Origin: a virus
IMG/VR virus record: IMGVR_UViG_3300020472_001599
Location: 1-45,912 of that record
Length of the DNA stretch: 45,912 nt
Direction: 5' to 3' (one strand)
In this document: positions 32,552 to 41,328 of the stretch, one piece after another
How positions within the stretch are numbered: position 1 is the first letter of the stretch
Layout: every line of letters starts with the position of its first letter
The notes under the pieces: model-generated
Database searches by the model: none
Told to the model about the DNA's origin: nothing
What the model saw: the letters and a program-made list of their open reading frames with translations, nothing else
Made by a program: the position numbers and the translations under genes

Positions 32552-33428
32552 AGGCACTTGCTTTATTGCAATTAATAATAAAGAGCTAGACTATATAAAG
32601 TTTGCTATGTTTGCTTCACAACAAATTAAGAAACATTTTAAAGAACATAAACAAACAGCTCTTATTACTACACAACCAGATTATGAGTATTTTACAAGCA
32701 CATATCCTGTAAAGGATATAAAGAGTATATTTGATTATATCGTCATTGATGATCATACGTATACTGATGAAAATATGAGAACGCATTTTGATACTCCATG
32801 GACAGAATTTGATGCACCATTTCATAATAGACAAAAGCATGACATATATTGGATGTCTCCTTTTGATCAAACATTACTGTTAGACATAGATTATATTATA
32901 CAAACTAATCATTTAGAATATATGTTTAACGAAGAAAATACAAGCAACTTACAAATGTTTAATAAAGCAAGATACTTGTGTTACGATAGTGCACCATTTC
33001 CAGAAAGATGGTTACATCCAAATGGCATACCTATGTGGTGGAGTACTGTAATCTACTTTAAAAAGAGTCCTGAAGCAAAAATGTTTTTTGAATTATGGAG
33101 TCATATAGCTGATAACTATGATTATTATAAATTCTTGTATGGCTTTACAGGAACTTTATTTAGAACAGATTTCTGTGTTAGTATTGCATTACATATACTA
33201 AATGGTATGCAACATGGAGATTTTGCAGAACCTATTGTTGGTAGTATGTTAAACATGGATCAAAAAGATGTTATTATCCAAAGTAAATCTCCAGAAAATA
33301 TGCACTTCTTAGCATATAATAGAGATGAACCATGGAAGAATTTATTAGTTCATAATGAAAAATATGATGTACATTGTATGAACAAACGTAATCTTAGTGA
33401 TATTATCACAAGGTATTCAGCGTCATGA
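32544..33428 (+). CDS. glycosyltransferase-like protein (GT-A type), first copy
   Basis: I start at the ATG at 32544 (MSKGTCFIAINNKELDYIKF, overlap of 8 bases with the zinc-finger gene); an ATG at 32523 in the same frame would add only MLERKKK. The 294-residue product has a Rossmann-like N-terminus (TALITTQ), a metal-binding DxD-like motif LLLDIDYII (D114, D116) and an aromatic-rich middle (PMWWSTVIYFKKSPEAKMFF) expected of GT-A glycosyltransferases. Donor and acceptor are unknown. The next gene encodes a similar protein, so these may have arisen by duplication. No transmembrane segment is visible. Confidence 0.6.
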   Translation: MSKGTCFIAINNKELDYIKFAMFASQQIKKHFKEHKQTALITTQPDYEYFTSTYPVKDIKSIFDYIVIDDHTYTDENMRTHFDTPWTEFDAPFHNRQKHDIYWMSPFDQTLLLDIDYIIQTNHLEYMFNEENTSNLQMFNKARYLCYDSAPFPERWLHPNGIPMWWSTVIYFKKSPEAKMFFELWSHIADNYDYYKFLYGFTGTLFRTDFCVSIALHILNGMQHGDFAEPIVGSMLNMDQKDVIIQSKSPENMHFLAYNRDEPWKNLLVHNEKYDVHCMNKRNLSDIITRYSAS

Positions 33429-34270
33429 AACAAACAGTAGAAAAACAAGGTTGGTTAATTAATGGTGGCAATGATGAACAATATTATAATATGGCGGCGG
33501 CAAGTGCAATGCTATTGCGTTTACATCAAGACTTACCTATTGCAGTATGTATAGACAAAATAGATAAATGGCCTAAAAAGTATGAAGGAATAATTGATTA
33601 CATAGTAGAATATCCTTTTGGTGACACCAGTTATAATATGCCACAGACTGTACAATTAAATCAATGGCAGTTTTATCATGTTACACCTTTTTCAGAAAAT
33701 ATTGTAATTGAAGCAGATACTCTTATTCTTAATAATGTTAATTACATAAAATCATTACTAGAGTATAACGATTTATTATTCCCTACACAAATAACAGACT
33801 TTAGAAATATGGTTTATAAAGCACCACATACTCAATTCTTTAAAGAAAGTAGATTGCAATCTGTACATGCAGGCATTTGGCTTTTTAAAGAATGCAAAGA
33901 AGCAGAAGCATATTTTAAGATGTTAGATGTTGTATGTCAAAATTGGCGTGAAGCATTTAAAGAATACTTTAAACCAGAGCATGTACCTGACACTCCTTTA
34001 CTTGATGTATTACATTCTATATCAGCAACAATGTTTGGCGAATACGAAGATATTATAGTAAGAGATTCACAATTATTGCGTTATACACATATGATTAGTC
34101 ATCCAGACGAAAAATGGAATGACATCATGAATATATGGTATACAGATAATTTTAAAATTGATAATTATCGTCAAAATGGCATACTGAAATACACAGAACC
34201 AGATGTTATGTCGGAAAGAGTTTTAAATGGAATCAGAAGACACTATAGAAATACCTATAGAAAAAATTAA
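33425..34270 (+). CDS. glycosyltransferase-like protein, second copy with altered DxD
   Basis: The 281-residue product parallels the preceding one: a short N-terminal strand (GWLINGGNDEQYYNMAAASA), LPIAVCID, a metal-site region ENIVIEADTLILNN (E96-A-D98, in place of D-x-D) and HAGIWLFKECKEAEAYFKML. The ATG at 33425 overlaps the upstream stop by 4 bases (ATGA). The changed first acid may still bind metal, since ExD variants occur in GT-A families, or the protein may have lost activity. Likely partner or paralogue of the first glycosyltransferase-like protein. Function unproven. Confidence 0.5.
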   Translation: MKQTVEKQGWLINGGNDEQYYNMAAASAMLLRLHQDLPIAVCIDKIDKWPKKYEGIIDYIVEYPFGDTSYNMPQTVQLNQWQFYHVTPFSENIVIEADTLILNNVNYIKSLLEYNDLLFPTQITDFRNMVYKAPHTQFFKESRLQSVHAGIWLFKECKEAEAYFKMLDVVCQNWREAFKEYFKPEHVPDTPLLDVLHSISATMFGEYEDIIVRDSQLLRYTHMISHPDEKWNDIMNIWYTDNFKIDNYRQNGILKYTEPDVMSERVLNGIRRHYRNTYRKN

Positions 34271-35180
34271 GCATGATTATTTTGTTTATTATAACAAAGT
34301 AGGCAATATTCAGCAAATATCTAAAGAGAGCATTGCATCAAAATTTGATCATGTAGTTACTAAAAATGAAGATGCTGGTAAAATAATATCAGGACATGTA
34401 AACAAAAACCATTATTGTGTAAACTATAATACAGAAACTGATCAAATTGAGTTTATGCATAAGAAATATGCTGGTAACTTAGCACCCCTCGAGGATTTGT
34501 TATATCAAGTTCCTTTAAAAACTGATTCTATAATAACATCAGATGTTAGTATACAACTTTATCCAAACAGTAATCTTATAACAATAGATATTAATAATCA
34601 AACTAAAAAACGTTTGCTATGGGGCATTAATGCCCATGATATTAAAAACCCACAAGGTTCGCAACTTAATATATACATTACTAAAAGAGATAATCCTGAC
34701 TACTTAATATTACAAGTTGTAATTGATCCAATGGATCTAATAACAAATGAACGAGTAATTGTTGAACTTCCAGCATCAATAACAAGATATGTAGACTATC
34801 AAGACATTTCTATTTTTACACGTAGATTATTTGATTTATATGATTATAAGCTAATAAATCAGTATGTTGATTTTGATCCTAAGGATAAACATAGAATCAA
34901 AATGTCAACTAAAACTAAAGATTGCCACATATATGTAAAAAGAAATAGTAAAGGCAACTTATATATGAAGGCACTAGAAGATATTTACAAACTTTCAGAT
35001 AGAAATCTCTTGCAATTTCATGTAGTAGATGCTACAATAGAAAGAGATGTAGAGAGCAGACTGCTAGATAGTGTGACTGTATCTATAGATGATATAACAA
35101 AAGGAACAGATCTAGATGTCCCTGTTCCTAAAAAGTTTAGATTATTACACAATCTTAGATTAAAAGTAGGACAAGCATAA
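34227..35180 (+). CDS. protein of unknown function in the accessory island
   Basis: The 317-residue product is not one I can place in a family. The start at 34227 overlaps the previous gene by 44 bases; GGAAAGAG eight bases upstream supports it and the next in-frame methionine is far inside. The first 100 residues look alpha/beta (EIPIEKIKHDYFVYYNKVG), followed by beta-rich segments (KRLLWGINAHDI, TRYVDYQDISIFTRRLFDLYDY, CHIYVKRNSKGNLYMKAL). No metal motif, signal peptide or membrane helix is evident. Lying between glycosyltransferase-like genes, it may serve the same pathway or be a structural protein. Confidence 0.6.
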   Translation: MESEDTIEIPIEKIKHDYFVYYNKVGNIQQISKESIASKFDHVVTKNEDAGKIISGHVNKNHYCVNYNTETDQIEFMHKKYAGNLAPLEDLLYQVPLKTDSIITSDVSIQLYPNSNLITIDINNQTKKRLLWGINAHDIKNPQGSQLNIYITKRDNPDYLILQVVIDPMDLITNERVIVELPASITRYVDYQDISIFTRRLFDLYDYKLINQYVDFDPKDKHRIKMSTKTKDCHIYVKRNSKGNLYMKALEDIYKLSDRNLLQFHVVDATIERDVESRLLDSVTVSIDDITKGTDLDVPVPKKFRLLHNLRLKVGQA

Positions 35181-35181
35181 A

Positions 35182-36192
35182 ATGGCAAGAAAAATGAATA
35201 TAAGTAGAGGCATGCAAAGTATAAATGAATTTGATATAGTTTTTATAAGTTATGATGAACCTAACGCTGATGCAAATTATGCACATTTATTAGAAATATG
35301 TCCATGGGCTATGCGTAGTCACGGAGTGTGGGGCAGTGACGCCGCTCATAAGGCCGCGGCCCAGATGTGCGAATCAGATAGATTCATAACAATAGATGCA
35401 GATAATTTAGTACGTCCTGACTTTTTTAATATAGAAGTTGACTTAAAAGCAATAGGCCCACATGATGTAGTAAGCTGGGCAGGAAAGAATACAGTTAATG
35501 GATTAGTATACGGCAACGGCGGAATAAAACTTTGGCCTAAGCATGTAGTAATGCAAATGCGTACACATGAGGCCGCACCAGAAGAAGATGCTAGAGCTCA
35601 AGTTGATTTTTGTTGGAATATTGGATACGTACAAATGAACAACATCTATTGTGATGTTATGAATAACGGATCACCACTACAGGCATGGCGTGCAGGATTT
35701 CGAGAGGGCGTTAAAATGACTTTGGACGGTGGTGATGTTGTTGATCCTAAAAAATTAAAAAATTTAGTACATAGTAAAAATCTAGCTCGTTTGTTTACAT
35801 GGATGAGTGTAGGTGAAGATGCAATAAATGGTATTTGGGCAATGTATGGTGCTAGACAAGGATGCCACATGACAAACATTGCACGTAAAGATTGGGATTG
35901 GAAACTTGTTAGAGATTTTGATTGGTTAACAAAGTTTTTTAATGACGAAGTATTCCCACAGTTTGCAGATGACAATAGTGAAATATGTGTTAACACAGGT
36001 ATGCGTTGGAGTTTAGAAAAAGTAAGAAAAGCTAGTGTAGATTATGGAATAGAAATTAAAAAACATCTTAACTTACCTATTGCTGACTTAGACGTAGATG
36101 GTAGCCGATTCTTTAAAGCAGTTTATACTAATCCAACTAGACTAGAGCCTTTAGTTCGCGAAGATCAAGTGCAATATACAATAGAGGGCTAG
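35182..36192 (+). CDS. putative glycosyltransferase (GT-A type)
   Basis: The 336-residue product starts two bases after the previous stop. Near the N-terminus it has FDIVFISYDEPNADANYAHL and RFITIDADNLVRPDFF (D72-A-D74), a clear DxD context as in family-2-like glycosyltransferases. Downstream GNGGIKLWPKHVV and a histidine/cysteine-containing loop (VDFCWNIGYVQMNN) are consistent with an acceptor site, and AWRAGFREGVKM is conserved-looking. It is more like a classical GT-A enzyme than its two neighbours. Immediately followed by the nucleotidyltransferase-cupin gene (no gap), which suggests use of a nucleotide sugar. Substrate unknown. Confidence 0.65.
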   Translation: MARKMNISRGMQSINEFDIVFISYDEPNADANYAHLLEICPWAMRSHGVWGSDAAHKAAAQMCESDRFITIDADNLVRPDFFNIEVDLKAIGPHDVVSWAGKNTVNGLVYGNGGIKLWPKHVVMQMRTHEAAPEEDARAQVDFCWNIGYVQMNNIYCDVMNNGSPLQAWRAGFREGVKMTLDGGDVVDPKKLKNLVHSKNLARLFTWMSVGEDAINGIWAMYGARQGCHMTNIARKDWDWKLVRDFDWLTKFFNDEVFPQFADDNSEICVNTGMRWSLEKVRKASVDYGIEIKKHLNLPIADLDVDGSRFFKAVYTNPTRLEPLVREDQVQYTIEG

Positions 36193-36963
36193 ATGTATAG
36201 CATAGTACTGGTCTCTGGTGGATTCGATCCATTACATAGTGGACATATTGAGTACTTGCAATCAGCCAGGCAATTAGGTATCAAATTAATAGTTGCATTA
36301 AACAGCGATGAATGGCTGACACGTAAAAAAGGTAGACCGTTTTTACCTTTTAAAGAACGCAAAAAAGTATTAGAAAGTATTAGTGTTGTAGATCAAGTTA
36401 TTGAATTTGACGACAGCAACGATAGTGCTAATGACGCTATACATAAAGTTCTATCAATGTCTAACAATACCACAATATGCTTTGCTAATGGTGGTGATAG
36501 AACAGAATATAATTCTCCTGAATTTAAAACATATGGCAAAGAACCGTTGGTATGGTTTGCATGGAACATAGGTGGTGGTAAATCTAATTCTAGTAGTTGG
36601 ATATTACAAGAATGGAAAGCACCAAAAACAAACAGACCATGGGGATATTATAGAGTAGTACATGAATCCGGGAGAGAAGTTAAAGTGAAAGAATTAATAG
36701 TAGCACCTGGACAAAGATTGTCTATGCAAAAACATAAAGATCGTGGCGAACATTGGTTTGTTGATTCTGGCACAGCTACAGTATATACATTAAATGCTTC
36801 AACTGACGAAGAATTACATGGGGTATATACTAAGCATAAGTCATTGGAAATTCCTGCTGGTATGTGGCACATGCTAGTAAATGAATCTGATGAACCTTTA
36901 AAGTTAGTAGAAATACAATATGGTACTAACTGCAATGAGGAAGATATAGAGCGACGTGACTAA
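36193..36963 (+). CDS. nucleotidyltransferase fused to a mannose-6-phosphate isomerase-type cupin
   Basis: Two domains in 256 residues. Residues 1-140 are a cytidylyltransferase-like domain with GGFDPLHSGH (9-18; H15, H18) and GGGKSNSSSWIL (127-138), close to the RfaE/TagD group that activates sugar or alcohol phosphates. Residues about 148-256 are a type II phosphomannose-isomerase cupin: RPWGYYRVVHESG, APGQRLSMQKHKDRGEHWF (H181, E186), IPAGMWHML (H226). In bacteria this cupin usually follows a GDP-mannose pyrophosphorylase (ManC type), not an RfaE-type domain. The fusion suggests a single protein making or tailoring a nucleotide sugar for the nearby glycosyltransferases. It overlaps the next gene by 8 bases. 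Confidence 0.82.
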   Translation: MYSIVLVSGGFDPLHSGHIEYLQSARQLGIKLIVALNSDEWLTRKKGRPFLPFKERKKVLESISVVDQVIEFDDSNDSANDAIHKVLSMSNNTTICFANGGDRTEYNSPEFKTYGKEPLVWFAWNIGGGKSNSSSWILQEWKAPKTNRPWGYYRVVHESGREVKVKELIVAPGQRLSMQKHKDRGEHWFVDSGTATVYTLNASTDEELHGVYTKHKSLEIPAGMWHMLVNESDEPLKLVEIQYGTNCNEEDIERRD

Positions 36964-38419
36964 GAAAGTAGATGAAACGCAGTTGGATAAGGATCCGCAA
37001 ACTGCGGCCCAGCAAGTTATACCAATGTTAGATGAAATATCGCCTAGCATGTGTATGGCCAAATGGCTATGGACTAGTATACACTTAACTAATGGTACAA
37101 CAAATAGTTGTTTCTTACCTCCTATACATAATATAGAACCAGAAGCCGTACAAAATAATCCTAAAGCATTACACAACACACCAGAGAAAAAAGAACAACG
37201 TGCTATGATGCTTAGAGGTGAAAAGCCTGAAGGTTGTAGCTATTGCTGGAACATTGAAAAAATGGGCAGGGAATTTCTTAGCGATAGACATTATCGTAGT
37301 AGTGAGCCGTGGGCTCAAGAAGGTTGGACAGATGCCTTACAAGCTGGATCAGAAGGTGATGTTGAACCACGTTATATGGAAGTTAATTTTAATCATGCTT
37401 GTAATTTGGCATGTAGTTATTGCTCACCACATTTAAGCAGTAAATGGGCAGAAGATATAGAACAAAATGGACCATATCCTACTATAGTACCACACAATAG
37501 CATAGACTATTTTAAACAAATAAGACAATATCCTATACCTAATAGAGAACATAATCCGTATGTAGAAGCATTTTGGAAGTGGTGGCCAGAGTTATATCCA
37601 AAGTTGGAAAACTTTAGAATGACCGGTGGTGAGCCACTTATGGATAAAAATACTTTTAAAGTTTTAGATCATATTATAGCAAACCCACGTGATAATTTAG
37701 AAGTAGCTGTTACTAGTAATTGTAGTGTACCTCCTAAGTTATGGAATAACTTTGTTGATAAAGTTAGTTACATAAGTGAATTTAAAATGTTAAAGCGTTT
37801 TAGATTATTTGTTAGTGTAGATGGCTGGGGTGACCAAGCAGAGTATATGCGACACGGATTAGACTTTGAACGCATGATGGATAATGTAAATAATTATCTA
37901 GCCAAAGTAGATGAAGGATTAGTTACATTTATTGTAACATTTAATTTACTAAGTTTACCTAGCATACAGAAGTTAATGGAAGGAATATTAAGATTACAAC
38001 GTATACATAATGTCAAGCGTTTAAGAAAAGAAGCAGACGGCAGTTTAGAACGTTATGGTTATCATAGAGTATTTGTAGATACACCAATGCTACGTTATCC
38101 ACTGTGGCAAAGTTTACAATTAGCAAAACCAGAACATTATCATTACGCTGATGAATGTTTAGAATTTATGAAAGCAAACCCAGACGAAGGTAGGAAAAGT
38201 CGTTGGGTAGGATTTAAACCACATCAAATTGAAAGATTTGATCGAAGTATAGAATTTATGAAACAAGGATTTGATGACGAAAAACAAAGAGTAGAAGCAG
38301 AAGAAAATTTTATAAGATTTTTTGCAACACACGATTATCGCAGAAAAACAAATTTTGTCAAAACTTTTCCTGAGTTTGAAGAAACATGGAACAAATGGAA
38401 GGCCGAGTACAATGTATAA
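36956..38419 (+). CDS. radical SAM protein A with N-terminal twitch/SPASM-like domain
   Basis: GTG start overlapping the previous stop by 8 bases (GTGACTAA). The 487-residue product has an N-terminal auxiliary cysteine set, C33-x13-G47-x4-C52 and C94-x2-C97 (CSYCW), followed by the radical SAM site C149-x3-C153-x2-C156 (CNLACSYC) and SAM-binding GGEP at 224-227. The auxiliary motif C-x13-G-x4-C precedes the core, the reverse of the usual C-terminal SPASM/twitch arrangement; this order is known in the family called twitch-domain radical SAM (N-terminal twitch). Such enzymes use a 5'-deoxyadenosyl radical, often on peptides. Substrate unknown. It is the first of five tandem relatives and most like protein B. 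Confidence 0.88.
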   Translation: MTKKVDETQLDKDPQTAAQQVIPMLDEISPSMCMAKWLWTSIHLTNGTTNSCFLPPIHNIEPEAVQNNPKALHNTPEKKEQRAMMLRGEKPEGCSYCWNIEKMGREFLSDRHYRSSEPWAQEGWTDALQAGSEGDVEPRYMEVNFNHACNLACSYCSPHLSSKWAEDIEQNGPYPTIVPHNSIDYFKQIRQYPIPNREHNPYVEAFWKWWPELYPKLENFRMTGGEPLMDKNTFKVLDHIIANPRDNLEVAVTSNCSVPPKLWNNFVDKVSYISEFKMLKRFRLFVSVDGWGDQAEYMRHGLDFERMMDNVNNYLAKVDEGLVTFIVTFNLLSLPSIQKLMEGILRLQRIHNVKRLRKEADGSLERYGYHRVFVDTPMLRYPLWQSLQLAKPEHYHYADECLEFMKANPDEGRKSRWVGFKPHQIERFDRSIEFMKQGFDDEKQRVEAEENFIRFFATHDYRRKTNFVKTFPEFEETWNKWKAEYNV

Positions 38420-40094
38420 GAATGTAGATTATGCTATAGAAAGAGATAACATGCGTAAAAAGTATGGTTGTGATACTATGTGTACAGCCAAATTCTTTAC
38501 TAGTACAATCTATTTACAAAGTGGTCAAACACATAGTTGTTACCATCCGTTGCCACATCAAATACCTCTTAATGAACTTAAAGATAATCCAAGTGCATTA
38601 CACAATACTAAGCACAAAATTGAACGCAGACGCCAAATGCTTATGGGCGAAAAGCCTGAAGAATGCAACTACTGTTGGCGTGTAGAAGCACTAGAAAATG
38701 AGTTGGTTATAAGTGATAGAATTATTAAAAGTAAAAATGAACTTCTACTTACACCAGACGCACATGAAAAGATACTTGAAAATGGATGGGATCACAATTA
38801 CAGACCCACATACTTAGAAATTAGTTTTGGTAACGAATGTAACATGCGTTGTGCATATTGTCACCCCAAGGCAAGTTCAGCCTGGATGAAAGAAATGGAT
38901 TTACATGGTCCGTTTGAAAATGCAGAACACTTGCAAGTATTACACGAAAAAATTTATCCTGAAGATGATAATCCCTATGTAGAAGCATTTTGGGAATGGT
39001 GGCCGTATTTGCGAAAAACATTAAAAGTGTTGCGTATCACCGGAGGCGAACCTTTATTGCAACAAAACTTTTGGAAGTTCTTAGAAAAGCTAAAGAAAAC
39101 AGATGAATGTAAAAATATGGTAGTTCAAGTTAATACTAACTTTAATGTTAAACCTAAGTTAACAAAACGTTTTGTAGAAACAATGAATCAGATACTTAAC
39201 GAAAACAGAATAATGAAATTTTCAATATACACTAGCGTAGAAAGCTGGGGAGAACGTGCAACATATACAAGAAATGGTTTAGACCTTGATAACTTTGAAC
39301 AAAACTTACACATTGTAATGAAAGGATTAGCTTCTCATGGTGCTAAAGTATTTACTGGTGTTACCATAATGAATACTTTTAATATTATGTGTGTTACAAG
39401 CTATATAGAGTTTCTTAAGAAAGTATTAGAGTGGAGGAAAGAATTACACAATGGACAGGATTGGCCTAAAGTGTTGTTTGACATTCCACATTGTACAGAA
39501 CCAAATCATTGGACACTTGCAGGTTTGCCAGATCGTTACGATGAATATTTTGGAATAACAACTGCATTTATGGATGCACACCGTTGGAAAAATAATTGGC
39601 AAAATTATCCAAAAGATTTTCATGATCATGCATATTTTAATTATTTCACTGATGAAGAATTCGCCGCATGGAATCGTGTAGTTGCAGTTTGGGAAGATAT
39701 TAAAAAACAAAGAGCTTCATTGAACCCTGATCATCATTTACAACCTAGACAGGTAGATGATGCACGTAGAAACTGGATATTGTTTATTGACGCAACCGAT
39801 AAAAGACGCAAAACTAGATTTAAAGCAATATTTCCAGAAATGGCAGATTATTATGATTTATGTTCTACTATGAGAAACATAGAAGATATAGAATACAATG
39901 GTGATATTAAAAAAGAATTAATGTCAACAGGTGTAGTTGAATTTCATTGGGACGATGATTTTGTTTGGCATTACCCAGCATTAGCACAAACTTTAATCAA
40001 TCATAGAAAAGCTAATAACTTGCCTACTATAATGTTTGATAAAGATAAGGAGGTTGCAAGATTTGGCGACAACTGGCAAATTAAAGGAGAATAA
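38412..40094 (+). CDS. radical SAM protein B with N-terminal twitch/SPASM-like domain
   Basis: I start at the ATG at 38412 (MYKNVDYAIERDN), which overlaps the previous stop by 8 bases (ATGTATAA); an in-frame ATG at 38322 would sit 98 bases inside gene A. The 560-residue product has auxiliary cysteines C24-x13-G38-x4-C43 and C85-x2-C88 (CNYCW), the core C143-x3-C147-x2-C150 (CNMRCAYC) and GGEP at 211-214. N-terminal blocks (KDNPSALHNT, GEKPEECNYCW) match protein A closely, so the pair likely comes from duplication. The C-terminal 200 residues are longer than in its relatives, with no recognised motif. Substrate unknown. Confidence 0.88.
   Translation: MYKNVDYAIERDNMRKKYGCDTMCTAKFFTSTIYLQSGQTHSCYHPLPHQIPLNELKDNPSALHNTKHKIERRRQMLMGEKPEECNYCWRVEALENELVISDRIIKSKNELLLTPDAHEKILENGWDHNYRPTYLEISFGNECNMRCAYCHPKASSAWMKEMDLHGPFENAEHLQVLHEKIYPEDDNPYVEAFWEWWPYLRKTLKVLRITGGEPLLQQNFWKFLEKLKKTDECKNMVVQVNTNFNVKPKLTKRFVETMNQILNENRIMKFSIYTSVESWGERATYTRNGLDLDNFEQNLHIVMKGLASHGAKVFTGVTIMNTFNIMCVTSYIEFLKKVLEWRKELHNGQDWPKVLFDIPHCTEPNHWTLAGLPDRYDEYFGITTAFMDAHRWKNNWQNYPKDFHDHAYFNYFTDEEFAAWNRVVAVWEDIKKQRASLNPDHHLQPRQVDDARRNWILFIDATDKRRKTRFKAIFPEMADYYDLCSTMRNIEDIEYNGDIKKELMSTGVVEFHWDDDFVWHYPALAQTLINHRKANNLPTIMFDKDKEVARFGDNWQIKGE
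40047..40053 (+). promoter_or_regulatory. perfect Shine-Dalgarno AAGGAGG deciding a TTG start
   Basis: AAGGAGG lies inside the end of gene B, 9 bases before an in-frame TTG at 40063. No in-frame ATG precedes the first auxiliary cysteine of the next protein, so this site favours TTG 40063 as start of radical SAM protein C. Confidence 0.6.
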
Positions 40095-41328
40095 AGAGTA
40101 TGCATTAAAGGAAAGCAAACACTTTTGTATGGCTCCGTGGGTAACAATGCATGCCTGGCCTAGTGGCGAGGCATATCCCTGTTGTGCTATTCAAACACAA
40201 GGTGTTATGAATGGTAAAGGCATGGCTAATCTTCATACATCTTCTTTTGAAGAAGCATGGAACAGCGAAGTCATGCGTAACTTACGTAAATCTACCCTTA
40301 ACGATAAATTTAATCCTATATGTAAAAAGTGTGTTGAAAGTGAACAAACTGGAAATATATGGACACTAAGAACTAGTCTTAATAATAACTTTGGTGACAA
40401 GCATTGGGAAAGAGTATTAGCAACTAATGAAGACTATACACATGACGATCCTAGAATGTTATATTGGGATATTAGATTTAACAACTTATGTAATATGAAA
40501 TGCAGAAGCTGTTCGCCTGAGTTTAGTACACAATGGCATGCTGATCATATAGAAATGTATGGTGATTCTGGTTGGCCCATGTACAAAGGTTTACCTAAAA
40601 ACTTTTGGACAGACATATTGCCAAGGATTACAGAAGTTGAGTATGCATACTTTGCCGGTGGTGAGCCACTTATAACCGAAGAACATTATAAAATGTTACA
40701 AACATGGATAGATGCAAAGAACACAGATATTAAAATAGATTACACAACAAACTTCAGTAAAATGCATTTAGGCAATAAACATGCATTTGATTATTGGAAC
40801 AAACTGCCCAATGTAAATGTAGGTGCAAGTCTTGATGGCTCATGGGCTAGAGGCGAATACATACGTGCTGGCACAGTATGGCAAACTATAGTTGACAATA
40901 GGCGTGATATGATAAAAGAATGTCCTGATACAAACTTCTTTATATCACCTACTATTAGTTTATATAATGTATTACATTTACCCGACTTTCATAAGGAATG
41001 GATAGAAGAAGAGCTGATACACCCAGACGCAATTAGTTTGGCAAATACATTGTTTGAACCTGACTATATGAAAGCACAAAACTTACCTGATACTTGGAAG
41101 AAACAAGTAAGAGACAAGTATGAAAAACACATAGAATACCTAAATACAATAGGAGCCCACGATACAAAAAAATGGCAAAACATTATAACATTTGTAGAAC
41201 GTAAAAGAAATAAACCACATCATGTACAACTGTTTATGGATATGAATTTAAGGCTGGACAAAATACGAAAAGAAAATTTTCATGATACATTTCCAGAGCT
41301 AGTAGGGATAGAAGATGCAACTAGATAA
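40063..41328 (+). CDS. radical SAM protein C with N-terminal twitch/SPASM-like domain
   Basis: The best start is TTG at 40063, 9 bases after AAGGAGG and in frame; an earlier TTG at 40036 has no ribosome site, and the first in-frame ATG would cut off the first auxiliary cysteine. That gives 421 residues. Auxiliary cysteines: C22-x12-G35-x4-C40-C41 (CMAPW...PCC) and C87-x2-C90 (CKKC); core C143-x3-C147-x2-C150 (CNMKCRSC) and GGEP near 199-202. SPEFSTQWH after the core and LSLYNVLHLPDF-like SLYNVLHLPDF further on are shared with protein D, its closest relative here. The gene overlaps B by 32 bases. Substrate unknown. Confidence 0.85.
   Translation: MATTGKLKENKEYALKESKHFCMAPWVTMHAWPSGEAYPCCAIQTQGVMNGKGMANLHTSSFEEAWNSEVMRNLRKSTLNDKFNPICKKCVESEQTGNIWTLRTSLNNNFGDKHWERVLATNEDYTHDDPRMLYWDIRFNNLCNMKCRSCSPEFSTQWHADHIEMYGDSGWPMYKGLPKNFWTDILPRITEVEYAYFAGGEPLITEEHYKMLQTWIDAKNTDIKIDYTTNFSKMHLGNKHAFDYWNKLPNVNVGASLDGSWARGEYIRAGTVWQTIVDNRRDMIKECPDTNFFISPTISLYNVLHLPDFHKEWIEEELIHPDAISLANTLFEPDYMKAQNLPDTWKKQVRDKYEKHIEYLNTIGAHDTKKWQNIITFVERKRNKPHHVQLFMDMNLRLDKIRKENFHDTFPELVGIEDATR

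Noticed and set aside
41140-41146. CTAAATA inside radical SAM gene C
   Set aside because: It lies within a coding sequence about 170 bases before the next start, with no gap, so chance is the simplest explanation.
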